Positions 41,047 through 50,791 are shown, numbered from the stretch's first letter. The stretch: 64,000 nucleotides of DNA from JABCPE02 sp963518955 (GCA_963518955.1 CAUQKI010000003.1:62001-126000), one strand, 5' to 3'. The notes: generated from the sequence alone by a model not told the origin. Program-made: numbers and translations.

Positions 41047-41775
41047 ATGCCTTTTTTAGAACTAAAAAAATTAGAGATAGGTTATAGAGAGCCTTTGGTT
41101 TTGTCCATTGATGCGGAGCTTTCGCTTGGTGAGGTTTGTCTTTTGGTGGGGAATAATGGCATTGGGAAAACTACCCTGATGAGGACTATTTTGGGACAAA
41201 TTCCACCAATGGAAGGGCAAATTTGGATTAAAGAAACTGAAATAAAATCGGTTTCTCCTGAGCAGATTCCAAAAAGGATTTCTATGGTTTTTTCTAAAAC
41301 TCAAGTTCCTGAAAATTATACAGTTATGGATTTGGTTTCGTTGGGGAAATATATTCATTATCCGTATTATTTTAAATTAAATTCTGATGATTTGCAGGAA
41401 GTGGAGGAAATTATAGATAGTCTGAATTTGACTTCGTATAAAGATTTTCCACTCAAAAAACTATCCGATGGAAATCTTCAGAAAGCATTTATTGGGAGGG
41501 CTTTGGCGCAGAATACGCCGATGATAATTTTGGATGAACCTACGACATACCTTGATGAAGAAAATAAAATGATGATTCTAAATCTTTTGAAAAAATTAGC
41601 AAAAGAAAAAAATAAAGCTATTTTGTTTTCTTCGCATGACTGGCGTCTGGCAAAAGATTTTTCAGATAAAATCTGGTGGCTGAAAGACCATAGACTAAAA
41701 ATAGGCGAAACTCCCAAAGATGCCGCTCCAGTGGAGGTGGATGCTATGGAAAAAGTTTTTTGGTTTGTAAAATAA
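41047..41775 (+). CDS. Orphan ABC transporter ATPase (FecE-like) with altered signature
   Basis: A 242-residue ABC ATPase: Walker A GNNGIGKTT (near 36), Q-loop region, Walker B MIILDEPTTYLD (near 158) and His-switch SSHDW (near 198). The ABC signature reads LSDGNLQKA instead of LSGGQ, so the middle Gly and the Gln are replaced by Asp and Asn. The fold is closest to iron-siderophore or cobalamin importers (FecE/BtuD). No permease or binding-protein gene is next to it, so its partners must be elsewhere. It is 2 bp after dusB. Confidence 0.8.
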   Translation: MPFLELKKLEIGYREPLVLSIDAELSLGEVCLLVGNNGIGKTTLMRTILGQIPPMEGQIWIKETEIKSVSPEQIPKRISMVFSKTQVPENYTVMDLVSLGKYIHYPYYFKLNSDDLQEVEEIIDSLNLTSYKDFPLKKLSDGNLQKAFIGRALAQNTPMIILDEPTTYLDEENKMMILNLLKKLAKEKNKAILFSSHDWRLAKDFSDKIWWLKDHRLKIGETPKDAAPVEVDAMEKVFWFVK

Positions 41776-41826
41776 AAAATTGACTAACTTTGCCTCTTTC
41801 AATTTTAGATTTCAAAGGAATTTATC

Positions 41827-42660
41827 ATGCGTAGAGAACATAATCTCATTCCTGAAGAAGCGGAATGGAAAAAGAAAGTATTTAGAATAATATATTTTGC
41901 GGAGACTCCCTTGGGGAAGTTGTTTGATGTGGTTCTGCTGGGGATGATAGTCCTCAGTGCTATGATAGTCATCTTGGACAGCGTGCAGAATATTCGTTTC
42001 CATAAGACTTTCTTGACCATTGAGTGGTTCATGAACATCATTTTTACAGCAGAATATATAATCCGAGTAGTAGTAGTTAAGAATAAGAAAGACTATATAT
42101 TCAGCATGATGGGGATTATAGACTTTCTTTCTATTCTGCCGTTTTATATCGGTATTTTTACTCCCGAGGCTAAATATCTTATGATTATCAGATTGTTCCG
42201 ATTACTCAGGGTATTTAGGATTCTAAATATGATGGACTATATGGATGATGGACATTATATTTTGCAGTCGCTCAGAAGCAGTTCCAGAAAAATTTATATT
42301 TTCTTGATGTTTATTACCATTATTGTGGTTGTTTTGGGGGCGCTTATGCATATCATAGAAGGAGGGAAAAATGGATTTCATAATATTCCTGTGAGTATTT
42401 ATTGGGCAGTGGTCACCATTACTACAGTGGGGTATGGGGATATTTCTCCTGTTACACCTTTGGGGAAGCTGCTTTCTATGGTTCTTATGTTGTGTGGTTA
42501 TAGCATCATAGCCGTGCCGACTGGGATTGTTTCGTCTCAGATGAGAAAATGTATGAACAAAATGAAAAAACCATGCGAATGCTGTGGAAATATTGATAAT
42601 GATGATGATGCCAGATATTGTAAACAGTGTGGACATAAGATAATAGAAGAATCTCTCTGA
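41827..42660 (+). CDS. Voltage-gated-type potassium channel with C-terminal zinc ribbon
   Basis: A 277-residue protein with six transmembrane helices. The selectivity filter is TVGYGD at 200-205, between pore helices, and an S4-like segment (RLFRLLRVFRIL) has regularly spaced Arg. This is the Kv-type bacterial channel layout. After the last helix a short tail carries a zinc-ribbon-like motif: Cys250/Cys253 and Cys265/Cys268 (CECC and CKQC). No RCK or cyclic-nucleotide domain is present. It probably conducts K+ across the inner membrane; what the zinc module senses is unknown. A terminator overlaps its stop codon. Confidence 0.88.
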   Translation: MRREHNLIPEEAEWKKKVFRIIYFAETPLGKLFDVVLLGMIVLSAMIVILDSVQNIRFHKTFLTIEWFMNIIFTAEYIIRVVVVKNKKDYIFSMMGIIDFLSILPFYIGIFTPEAKYLMIIRLFRLLRVFRILNMMDYMDDGHYILQSLRSSSRKIYIFLMFITIIVVVLGALMHIIEGGKNGFHNIPVSIYWAVVTITTVGYGDISPVTPLGKLLSMVLMLCGYSIIAVPTGIVSSQMRKCMNKMKKPCECCGNIDNDDDARYCKQCGHKIIEESL

Positions 42661-42678
42661 TTTAGGGAGATTTTTTTG
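42650..42678 (+). terminator. Terminator overlapping the channel stop codon
   Basis: Stem AATCTCTC/GGGAGATT (one G-U pair) with a 7-nt loop and a T-run; the left arm is coding. Confidence 0.8.
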
Positions 42679-42817
42679 TTATAAAATCTGATTTTAGAAT
42701 TTTAGGTAAAGAATTTTGCGGTTTGTGATTTTTTTCTTTTTTAAAGATTAAAAATAACTAATGTTAAAGTTTTTGTAAAACTGCGATTGAAAACATAAAA
42801 ATACTTAATAAATTTCA

Positions 42818-42825
42818 TATATTTG
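42818..42825 (+). promoter_or_regulatory. -7 promoter box of the mre operon
   Basis: TATATTTG (TAnnTTTG) lies 25 bases before the ATG of mreB. The preceding 140 bp of gap are A/T-rich with no other feature. Confidence 0.62.
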
Positions 42826-42850
42826 TGCGAATTAAAAATAAAAATAGATA

Positions 42851-43876
42851 ATGGGACTATTTAATGTATTCACGAAAGAGATAGCGATTGACTTAGGAAC
42901 AGCTAATACCCTAATTATACATAACAACAAAATCGTAGTAGACCAGCCGTCTATCGTAGCGGTGGAGCGTAATACAGGGAAGATTATAGCGGTAGGGGAC
43001 AGAGCAAAACACATGCAGGGTAAAACCCATGAGGAAATAAAAACAATTCGTCCTTTGAAAGATGGGGTTATTGCTGATTTCCAAGCTTCTGAAAACATGA
43101 TTAAGGAATTTATTAAACAAATTCCAGGAATCAAAGGGAGGGTTTTTCAACCAGCTCTTAGAATTGTTGTTTGTATCCCTTCTGGAATTACAGAGGTGGA
43201 GATTAGAGCGGTTAAGGATTCTCTTCAGAAAGTTCATGCTAAGGAAATTAGACTTATCTATGAACCAATGGCTGCTGCGATAGGTGTGGGGATAGATATT
43301 CAGAAGCCAGAGGGAAACATGGTGATAGATATAGGAGGGGGAACTACGGAGATTGCAGTGATTGCACTTGGAGGAATAGTTTGTGATAAGTCTGTTAAAA
43401 TTGCAGGAGATGTATTTACAGATGATATTGCCTATTATCTAAGAACCAACCATAACTTGTACATCGGGGAAAAAACAGCAGAGAGAATAAAAATAGAAGT
43501 AGGAGCAGCAATGGAGGAACTAGATGTAGAAGTGGATGATATTTCTGTACAGGGTAGAGACCTTATCACAGGAAAACCAAAAGAAATCATGATAGGTTAT
43601 AAGGAAGTTGCTATAGCATTAAATAACTCAATATCTAGAATAGAAGATGCTGTGATGGAAACTCTTTCCATGACTCCGCCTGAACTTGCAGCAGATATCT
43701 GGAAAACAGGTATATATCTTGCAGGAGGAGGAGCATTGTTGCGTGGTCTTAGTGATAGAATACACAAAAAAACAGGGCTTCCTGTATTCGTAGCCGAAGA
43801 TCCATTGAGAGCAGTGGTAAGAGGAACAGGAATAGCGCTGAAAAACATAGATAAGTTTAAGTTTTTGATTAGATAA
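42851..43876 (+). CDS. mreB: Rod-shape actin homologue MreB
   Basis: A 341-residue actin-fold ATPase that guides elongation of the cell wall. Phosphate loops IDLGTANTLI (near 14) and VIDIGGGTTEIAVI (near 157), and the C-terminal LAGGGALLRGL (near 288) are all clear. It opens the operon mreB, mreC, mreD, mrdA, rodA, with a 14-bp gap to mreC. Confidence 0.97.
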   Translation: MGLFNVFTKEIAIDLGTANTLIIHNNKIVVDQPSIVAVERNTGKIIAVGDRAKHMQGKTHEEIKTIRPLKDGVIADFQASENMIKEFIKQIPGIKGRVFQPALRIVVCIPSGITEVEIRAVKDSLQKVHAKEIRLIYEPMAAAIGVGIDIQKPEGNMVIDIGGGTTEIAVIALGGIVCDKSVKIAGDVFTDDIAYYLRTNHNLYIGEKTAERIKIEVGAAMEELDVEVDDISVQGRDLITGKPKEIMIGYKEVAIALNNSISRIEDAVMETLSMTPPELAADIWKTGIYLAGGGALLRGLSDRIHKKTGLPVFVAEDPLRAVVRGTGIALKNIDKFKFLIR

Positions 43877-43890
43877 GTGCCTTAGTCAAG

Positions 43891-44745
43891 ATGTTGTCTT
43901 TTGTATGGAGGTTTTTGGAGAGGAACAGTCTTGGTACTTTTTTCGTTTTTCTCCAATTGGTATCAGTAGTTCTTATTTTTAGTAGGAACTCCATGCAGCG
44001 TTCTTTTGTGGCGGCACATGCATCAGCTTTTAATGCCTTTGTGTCTGGCTACATAGATGAGGGGGCAAGTTATTTCAGATTGAAACAAGTAAATGAAGAC
44101 CTGACCGCTCAGAATAAAATACTCATGCAGCAGTTGTATGGTAAGAAAAAATCTACTGAAGCCAAATTTGTCCATGTGGACAATACTCTTACAGAAGGTC
44201 AGTCTTACTCTGTGATGGATGCAGAAATTATCCAAAACAGTATAAATAGAAATAATAATTATTTCACGATTAACAGAGGAAGAAACCACGGTGTAGAGCC
44301 TCAGATGGGAGTTATAGCTCCTCAGGGGATAGCGGGGATAGTTATCAATACAACAGCCAACTATGCTTTGGTTCAGTCTGTTTTGAGTGTGAATAATATT
44401 AAGATAAATACATCGCTAAAAAAATCTGATTTTTTCGGGACTTTGACTTGGGATGGAGAGGATACGCGAGTGATGCACCTAAAAGACATTCCTAAATATG
44501 TTTCTGTGAAAGTGGGAGATACCGTAATTACTGATGGCAAGTCTTCTATCTTCCCAAAAGGAATCATGATAGGAAGAGTGGCTGGCTATGATGTGGATAG
44601 TAAAACAGGACACTGGGATATTTCTGTGGAGCTGAGCCAGAATATGGGACAAGTGCAGAAAGTTTTTGTGGTGAAAAACCTCAAAAAAACAGAACTAGAA
44701 GAGATAAAAGAGATTTTAGATGCCGCTGTAAAGGAAAATGATTAG
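43891..44745 (+). CDS. mreC: Rod-shape protein MreC
   Basis: A 284-residue periplasmic scaffold. One N-terminal helix (about 13-30, LGTFFVFLQLVSVVLIFSR) is followed by a coiled coil and the MreC beta domain (about 105-265), with NRGRNHGVEPQMGVIAPQGIAG and DTVITDGKSSIFPKGIMIGRV. MreC links MreB in the cytoplasm to PBP2 and RodA. It overlaps mreD by 8 bp. Confidence 0.95.
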   Translation: MLSFVWRFLERNSLGTFFVFLQLVSVVLIFSRNSMQRSFVAAHASAFNAFVSGYIDEGASYFRLKQVNEDLTAQNKILMQQLYGKKKSTEAKFVHVDNTLTEGQSYSVMDAEIIQNSINRNNNYFTINRGRNHGVEPQMGVIAPQGIAGIVINTTANYALVQSVLSVNNIKINTSLKKSDFFGTLTWDGEDTRVMHLKDIPKYVSVKVGDTVITDGKSSIFPKGIMIGRVAGYDVDSKTGHWDISVELSQNMGQVQKVFVVKNLKKTELEEIKEILDAAVKEND

Positions 44746-45244
44746 TAGAAATATTTTGACGGATATTTTATTCATTGTAGTATTGGTAATATTACAAGTT
44801 TTTTTGTTGAATAGAATCCTCATTTTGGGTAAGTATCCGCCAATTATCTATCCCATCTATGTGATGTTTTATCCTTTTTATAGGGATAAATTTCAGTTTT
44901 TAGGAACAAGTTTCCTGCTGGGGTTAGGGATGGATGTGTTTTTGGGAACTTGGGGAATCAATGCCTTTGCTACCACATTGATAGCTTTTACAAGAACCGT
45001 GATATTTCGGTCTTCGTCGGATTCTACATCAGATTTTTTCTCTTTTGAATCTTTGCAGTGGGCGCAGTTTCTGGGTTTTATCCTTACTAATCTTTTTTTA
45101 CACCAGTTTTTGGTTCAGTTTATAGAGTATTTTAAGTTAAGCAGAGCATTAGATGTGCTTATCAATATCTCTATAACCACTGTATATTCGTTTGTTTTTG
45201 TTTTATTTTATGTTTTAATATTTAAAATCAAGCAGAGAGTTTGA
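44738..45244 (+). CDS. mreD: Rod-shape protein MreD
   Basis: A 168-residue inner-membrane protein with about five helices, small and hydrophobic as usual for MreD. Identity rests on position between mreC and the PBP2 gene as well as composition; PPIIYPIYVMFYPFYR near residue 31 resembles Flavobacteriia MreD. It overlaps mreC by 8 bp and the PBP2 start by 4 bp. Confidence 0.88.
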   Translation: MISRNILTDILFIVVLVILQVFLLNRILILGKYPPIIYPIYVMFYPFYRDKFQFLGTSFLLGLGMDVFLGTWGINAFATTLIAFTRTVIFRSSSDSTSDFFSFESLQWAQFLGFILTNLFLHQFLVQFIEYFKLSRALDVLINISITTVYSFVFVLFYVLIFKIKQRV

Positions 45245-47205
45245 GACCATATTTTAAAATTCTAATTTCCCTAGGGCTTATAGCTGTGATATTTGTCGCT
45301 AGATTGGCTTATTTACAGCTATTTACGGATAGATATGCTCTCAATGCAGCCAATACATCTATCAAGATAGAATATATCATCCCTCAGCGTGGGGCTATTT
45401 TTGATAGAAATTCCAAATTGCTAGTAGGAAACCAGCCCGCTTATGAAATATCTTATACGGAAGCCTTGATGAAACCTGATTTTGATATATTGGGTTTTTG
45501 TAAGTTGATGAATATCACTGAGGCAGATTATAATCATAAAATGAAGGAGATAAAGGCAGATAAGTATTTTTCTAAATTTACTCCGATGACCTTTATGAAG
45601 GATTTGAGCAGGGAAGATGTGGCGAGAATTCAAGAAATTATATTTAAATATCCAGCATTTTCGGTTGTTTCCAGACCACAGAGAAAATATGAAGTTTCTA
45701 CTTCGGGGAATTTGCTCGGGTATACCAACCAAGTAAATGCAGCCTACATCAAAAAAGACTCTCTATACTATCTTCCTGGGGATATAGCGGGGATGAGTGG
45801 TATAGAAAAAGCCTATGAAAAGGTGCTCCGAGGCGAAAAAGGGATGAAATATATTCAAAAAGATATCAAACTTCGGAATATAGGTTCATATAAAAATGGA
45901 GAATTAGACAAGGAGATGATTTCTGGGAAGGATTTGGTTTTGACAATAGACTATGACCTTCAAAGAATGGCTCAAGAAATGCTGGTAAATAAGCGGGGCG
46001 CAATAGTAGCAATAGACCCAAATAACGGCGAAATCCTAGCAATGGCTACAGGGCCAGATATAGATCCAAACTTATTCACAGGGCCAGAAAAAACAAAAAA
46101 TCTATACCGTTTGCAAATGGATAGCATGAATAAGCCAATGTTTGACCGCTCTATTCAGGCGGCTTATCCACCAGGTTCTACTTTTAAACTTGTTACAGCG
46201 CTTTCCGCTATGCAGATGGGGGTGATGACTCCTACTACTATTTTCCCTTGTGGTGGTGGGTTCAATATTTCTGGAGTTAGAATCAAAGGGCATGGAGGTG
46301 CAGACCCTCTTATCCCATCCATCCAAGTTTCTAGTAACTGTTATTTCTCTTATGCGTATTTAGCAATGCTCAATAAATACCCAGGAAATCCGAGTAAAGG
46401 AGCAGATGAATGGGCAAAAATAATGCATAGTTTTGGGCTGGGGCAGTTTTTAAATAACGATTTGGCTGTTGGGTCAAAAGGGCTGATACCAGACGGAAAA
46501 TTTTATGAAAAGAAATATGGTAAAAATTGGAAACCTCTCCAAGCTGTTTTCAACGGGATGGGACAGGGCGAAATCCTTTTAACGCCTTTACAGATTGCTA
46601 ATTTTACAGCAGCTATTGCGAATAAAGGTTGGTACTACACACCACATATTGTAAAATCCATTGATGGAAAACCGAATCCAGATAAGAGATTTAAAGTTAA
46701 AAATCATACATTAGTAGACCCAAAACATTTTGAACCAGTGATAAGAGGAATGGAAGCTGTGGTTTTGAGGGGAACGGGACGAGCTTTGAAATCTAATGAT
46801 TTTACTCAGTTGGCAAAAACAGGAACTGCACAAGTTCCACAGGGGAAAGATAACTCTATCTACACCATGATAGCACCAGCCGATAATCCTAAAATAGTAG
46901 TAGCAGCGGTGATGGAACATGCTGGATTTGGAGCGACTTGGGCGGGGCCTGCCTGCACAGTGATAGCCGAAAAATATCTTTTAGGAGAGCTGAAACGAGA
47001 GCATCTTTATAAAAGGCTGACAGGGGCGAGTTTTATGGCTGAATATAACAGACAATGGATAGTTCATTTGAAAAAAATAGGAAGATATGAACCGCCTAAA
47101 CCAGATTCTCTTGCAATGAAAAAAATACAAGACAGCCTGCGACTGCTGAACGAAAAAAATAAAACAATCGATAATAAAAATAAACAAACTCAAAAAACAC
47201 CATAA
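45241..47205 (+). CDS. mrdA: Penicillin-binding protein 2 (elongasome transpeptidase)
   Basis: A 654-residue class B PBP that cross-links peptidoglycan with RodA. An N-terminal membrane helix is followed by the dimerisation domain (PQRGAIFDRN near 44) and the transpeptidase, with SxxK in PPGSTFKL (Ser313, Lys316), SSNC (near 364) and KTGTAQ (near 522). The start is TTG at 45241, which overlaps the mreD stop as TTGA; no ATG upstream is in frame and this gives the expected N-terminus. The tail is Lys/Asn-rich. Confidence 0.94.
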   Translation: MRPYFKILISLGLIAVIFVARLAYLQLFTDRYALNAANTSIKIEYIIPQRGAIFDRNSKLLVGNQPAYEISYTEALMKPDFDILGFCKLMNITEADYNHKMKEIKADKYFSKFTPMTFMKDLSREDVARIQEIIFKYPAFSVVSRPQRKYEVSTSGNLLGYTNQVNAAYIKKDSLYYLPGDIAGMSGIEKAYEKVLRGEKGMKYIQKDIKLRNIGSYKNGELDKEMISGKDLVLTIDYDLQRMAQEMLVNKRGAIVAIDPNNGEILAMATGPDIDPNLFTGPEKTKNLYRLQMDSMNKPMFDRSIQAAYPPGSTFKLVTALSAMQMGVMTPTTIFPCGGGFNISGVRIKGHGGADPLIPSIQVSSNCYFSYAYLAMLNKYPGNPSKGADEWAKIMHSFGLGQFLNNDLAVGSKGLIPDGKFYEKKYGKNWKPLQAVFNGMGQGEILLTPLQIANFTAAIANKGWYYTPHIVKSIDGKPNPDKRFKVKNHTLVDPKHFEPVIRGMEAVVLRGTGRALKSNDFTQLAKTGTAQVPQGKDNSIYTMIAPADNPKIVVAAVMEHAGFGATWAGPACTVIAEKYLLGELKREHLYKRLTGASFMAEYNRQWIVHLKKIGRYEPPKPDSLAMKKIQDSLRLLNEKNKTIDNKNKQTQKTP

Positions 47206-47208
47206 TAT

Positions 47209-48432
47209 ATGAGATGGGCTAATGGATTAGACAAAATAGGGCTTCTGCTCTATATCCTTATCGTTTTGTTTGGTATCGCTAATGTGTATAGTGTAAGTGC
47301 AGATAGTGGTATAAAACAGGCGGTTTGGTTCGGTATCTCATTGTTTGTTATGATGATGATTTTGTTTGTCCGTGGAAGTGTTTTTGAGAGTTTGGCGCCG
47401 TTTTTTTTCATTGTTGCAGTTGTTTTGCTCGTTGGGCTTTTTCCATTTGGGAAAGAAATTAACGGACAGAGAAACTGGTATGTATTTGGGCCGATAAGTT
47501 TGCAGCCAGTGGAATTTGTGAAAATAGCCATTGCCCTTATGATGTCCTCTTATGTAGGAAACCCAGATTTCAGTATGAAAAACGGGAGGTCATTATTGAC
47601 AGCTTTCGCTATCATTGGTATTCCTGGGCTTTTGGTGCTGTTGCAACCAGATGTAGGTTCTTTGATGGTGTTCATGGCGTTTGCCATTGCTCTGTATCGT
47701 GAGGGGCTTAGTGGGTGGCTCTTTACTGCTGGTTTTTCAGTGGTAGGGATATTTTTAGTGTCATTGGTTTTTGAACCTTTGTATGTTGTAAGTGTAGTTG
47801 TACTTTTGATATTGTTAGGAGTTTATTTTAGTGGAATTCGGTTTAGTTTTAGTACGATTTTTACGCTTGTGGTAAGTATCGTTTTACTAGCAGGAATAAG
47901 TTTTGGTGCACCTAAAGTAATGGAAAAACTCCCAAAACACCAGAGGGAAAGGATAGAGGTTTTGTTCAAAGGAGAAAAAGCATTCCGTGATACAGCAGGA
48001 TATAATTTGCTTTACTCTAAAACAGCGATAGGTTCTGGCGGACTTCTTGGGAAAGGCTATAAGGAAGGCTCTGTTACTCAGGGGCATTTCGTGCCGGAGC
48101 AGCGTACGGATTATATTTTCTGTACCGTCGGTGAGGAGTGGGGCTTCGTGGGGAGTTCTGTTTTGGTACTTCTTTATGCAGTGTATATAGGGCGGATTTA
48201 TTTCTTGGCCGAACGCCAAAAGCCTGTGTTCAATAGAGTTTTCGGATATTGTTTTGCATCGATTTTGATGATGCACTTTGCTATAAATGTGGGGATGGTT
48301 ATGGGGCTGTTCCCTACGGTGGGGATTCCGCTGCCTTATTTCAGTTATGGGGGAAGTTCCCTTTTGGCGTTTTCTATAATGACCGCTATGTTTTTTAGGC
48401 TAAACTATGAGGATAGAAATAGTTTGATTTAA
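47209..48432 (+). CDS. rodA: SEDS glycosyltransferase RodA
   Basis: A 407-residue polytopic membrane protein of the SEDS family that polymerises glycan strands during rod elongation. The motifs INGQRNWYVFGPISLQPVEFVK (cited in part: QPVEFVK), QPDVGSLMVF and the C-terminal GLFPTVGIPLPYFSYGGSS are conserved. It begins 3 bp after the PBP2 gene and ends the operon. Confidence 0.95.
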   Translation: MRWANGLDKIGLLLYILIVLFGIANVYSVSADSGIKQAVWFGISLFVMMMILFVRGSVFESLAPFFFIVAVVLLVGLFPFGKEINGQRNWYVFGPISLQPVEFVKIAIALMMSSYVGNPDFSMKNGRSLLTAFAIIGIPGLLVLLQPDVGSLMVFMAFAIALYREGLSGWLFTAGFSVVGIFLVSLVFEPLYVVSVVVLLILLGVYFSGIRFSFSTIFTLVVSIVLLAGISFGAPKVMEKLPKHQRERIEVLFKGEKAFRDTAGYNLLYSKTAIGSGGLLGKGYKEGSVTQGHFVPEQRTDYIFCTVGEEWGFVGSSVLVLLYAVYIGRIYFLAERQKPVFNRVFGYCFASILMMHFAINVGMVMGLFPTVGIPLPYFSYGGSSLLAFSIMTAMFFRLNYEDRNSLI

Positions 48433-48509
48433 AAAACAAGAATATTTTCTAAAATTTTTATAAAGAGTGTTTTTTTAGGGGGTGTTAATGAGAAAAATAA
48501 TATTTTTAT

Positions 48510-48517
48510 TAACTTTG
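48510..48517 (+). promoter_or_regulatory. -7 promoter box of glnN
   Basis: TAACTTTG (TAnnTTTG) lies 20 bases before the ATG at 48538. Confidence 0.62.
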
Positions 48518-48537
48518 CCCTATAAAAACATATACAT

Positions 48538-50736
48538 ATGTCAATATTAAGGTTTAGTGCGTTAGAAAAACTGCCTTTTATCAATTATAGAAAAGATAAT
48601 TTCGTGGAAACTCCGCCTAAATTATCAGAATTATTTTGTGAAAATGTATTTTCTGAAGAGAAAATGCGTGAGTTCTTGACCAAAGAGGCCTTCACAGCTG
48701 TGATGGATGCCATAAAGAACGGAACTAAAATCCAAAGGTCAGTAGCAGACCAAGTGGCTCTCGGTATGAAAAACTGGGCAATGACCAAGGGCGTTACTCA
48801 CTACACGCATTGGTTTCAGCCGCTTACGGGAACTACCGCAGAAAAACACGATACTTTTTTCACTCCGATAGGTGAGGGCAAGGCCATGGAACGCTTTAAC
48901 GGAGCGAACCTTATTCAGCAGGAGCCAGACGCGTCTTCTTTCCCTAATGGAGGAATTAGAAACACCTTTGAGGCGAGAGGCTATACCGCTTGGGATCCTA
49001 CTTCTCCAGCGTTTATTATGGGAACTACCCTTTGTATTCCTTCTATTTTTATTTCCTATACAGGCGAAACATTGGATTACAAAGCTCCGCTTCTGAGAGC
49101 ATTACACGCTGTGGATGAGGCAGCTACAGAGGTTTGTCAGTATTTTGATAAAAATGTAACCAAAGTTACGGCTACACTTGGCTGGGAGCAGGAATATTTC
49201 CTTGTAGATTCGGCGCTTTTTAAGACCAGACCAGACCTTTTGATGACAGGAAAAACCCTTTTAGGGCACTCACCAGCGAAGGGACAGCAGCTGGAAGACC
49301 ATTATTTTGGTTCTATTCCTACCCGTGTGATGAATTTCATGAAGGAATTAGAGATAGAATGCGTGAAACTGGGCATTCCAGTATCTACAAGACATAATGA
49401 AAATGCACCGAATCAATACGAACTTGCGCCAATGTTTGAGGAAGCGAATGTGGCAGTTGACCACAACTCTCTGTTGATGGATCTGATGGCGAGAATAGCG
49501 CATAAGCACCATTTTCATATACTTTTCCATGAAAAGCCATTTGCGGGAGTCAATGGAAGTGGTAAGCATAACAACTGGTCGCTCTCTACCAATACAGGCG
49601 AAAACCTGCTGAGTCCAGGGAAAAACCCGAAAAAAAATCTTCAGTTTTTGACCTTTTTTGTAAATGTGATTAAGGCGGTGAGCGAATATGCAGACCTTCT
49701 TCGTGCAGGGATTGCCACTGCGGGGAATGACTATCGTCTTGGAGCCAATGAGGCGCCGCCAGCGATTATTTCTGTGTTTATTGGTTCTCAGCTTTATGGA
49801 GTTTTGGAGGAATTGGAAAAAGTGAGCGAGGGGAAACTCAGCGCTGATGAAAAATATGATTTAAAACTAAATGTAGTCGGCAAAATCCCTGAAATTCTAC
49901 TGGACAACACAGATAGAAACCGAACTTCGCCGTTTGCTTTTACAGGGAATAAATTTGAGATACGAGCGGTCGGTTCTTCGGCGAACTGCGCAGAGGCGAT
50001 GACTATCATGAATTCCATTATGGCAAAACAGCTTCGTGTCTTTAAAAAGGAAGTAGATGCTTTGATAGAAGAAAAAGGACTGAAAAAAGATGAGGCTATT
50101 TTTAATGTACTGAGAGAATACATTAAGCAGTCTAAAAATATAATGTTCGAAGGAGATGGCTATTCCGAAGATTGGGTAAAAGAAGCTAAAAAACGAGGGC
50201 TGAGCAACCTGAAAACCACGCCAGAGGCTTTGAAAAGAGAACTAGACCCGAAATTCATCAGTATGTATGAAGAAATGGGAATTTACACTCAGCGTGAAAT
50301 AGAGGCAAGAAACGAAATCAAGTTAGAGAAATACAGCAACATCGTAGGAATAGAGGCGAAAGTGCTGGCAGATGTGGCAAGAAACCACATCATTCCATCA
50401 GCATTGAAATATCAGAACAGGCTGATAGACAATGTAAAAGGACTGAAAGAAATCTACGGAGAAAAAGACTTTAGACCTTTGGCGAAAGAGCAGATGAATC
50501 TGATTGAGAGGATTTCTCACAATGTCCACCAAATAAAAATAGGTGTGGATGAACTTTTGGAAGCCAAACAAAGAGCGGAAGCTATAGAGGACAATCAAAA
50601 ACAAGCAGAAGCATTTTGTCAGGGAGTGAAGCCGCTTTTCTCAAAAATACGAGAAGCATCAGACGCCTTGGAAATGATGGTGGATGATGAGCTTTGGCCG
50701 ATGACTAAATACCGCGAACTGCTCTTTACGAAATAA
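48538..50736 (+). CDS. glnN: Type III glutamine synthetase
   Basis: A 732-residue GSIII, the large form common in Bacteroidota and cyanobacteria that makes glutamine from glutamate, ammonia and ATP. Visible parts include GWEQEYFLVD (Glu-binding), HNENAPNQYELAPMFEEANVAVDHN (cited in parts: HNENAPNQYE and AVDHN), GVNGSGKHNNWSL and the NRTSPFAFTGNKFEIRAVGSSAN segment (cited in part: NRTSPFAFTG). The length excludes GSI and GSII. It has its own promoter and terminator. Confidence 0.95.
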   Translation: MSILRFSALEKLPFINYRKDNFVETPPKLSELFCENVFSEEKMREFLTKEAFTAVMDAIKNGTKIQRSVADQVALGMKNWAMTKGVTHYTHWFQPLTGTTAEKHDTFFTPIGEGKAMERFNGANLIQQEPDASSFPNGGIRNTFEARGYTAWDPTSPAFIMGTTLCIPSIFISYTGETLDYKAPLLRALHAVDEAATEVCQYFDKNVTKVTATLGWEQEYFLVDSALFKTRPDLLMTGKTLLGHSPAKGQQLEDHYFGSIPTRVMNFMKELEIECVKLGIPVSTRHNENAPNQYELAPMFEEANVAVDHNSLLMDLMARIAHKHHFHILFHEKPFAGVNGSGKHNNWSLSTNTGENLLSPGKNPKKNLQFLTFFVNVIKAVSEYADLLRAGIATAGNDYRLGANEAPPAIISVFIGSQLYGVLEELEKVSEGKLSADEKYDLKLNVVGKIPEILLDNTDRNRTSPFAFTGNKFEIRAVGSSANCAEAMTIMNSIMAKQLRVFKKEVDALIEEKGLKKDEAIFNVLREYIKQSKNIMFEGDGYSEDWVKEAKKRGLSNLKTTPEALKRELDPKFISMYEEMGIYTQREIEARNEIKLEKYSNIVGIEAKVLADVARNHIIPSALKYQNRLIDNVKGLKEIYGEKDFRPLAKEQMNLIERISHNVHQIKIGVDELLEAKQRAEAIEDNQKQAEAFCQGVKPLFSKIREASDALEMMVDDELWPMTKYRELLFTK

Positions 50737-50742
50737 ACAAAC

Positions 50743-50774
50743 GCTCAGTGCAAGATTTTGTGCTGAGTTTTTTT
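50743..50774 (+). terminator. Terminator after glnN
   Basis: Outer stem CTCAG/CTGAG extended by wobble and Watson-Crick pairs inward, followed by seven T. Confidence 0.8.
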
Positions 50775-50791
50775 AATAAAGATATAAAAAC

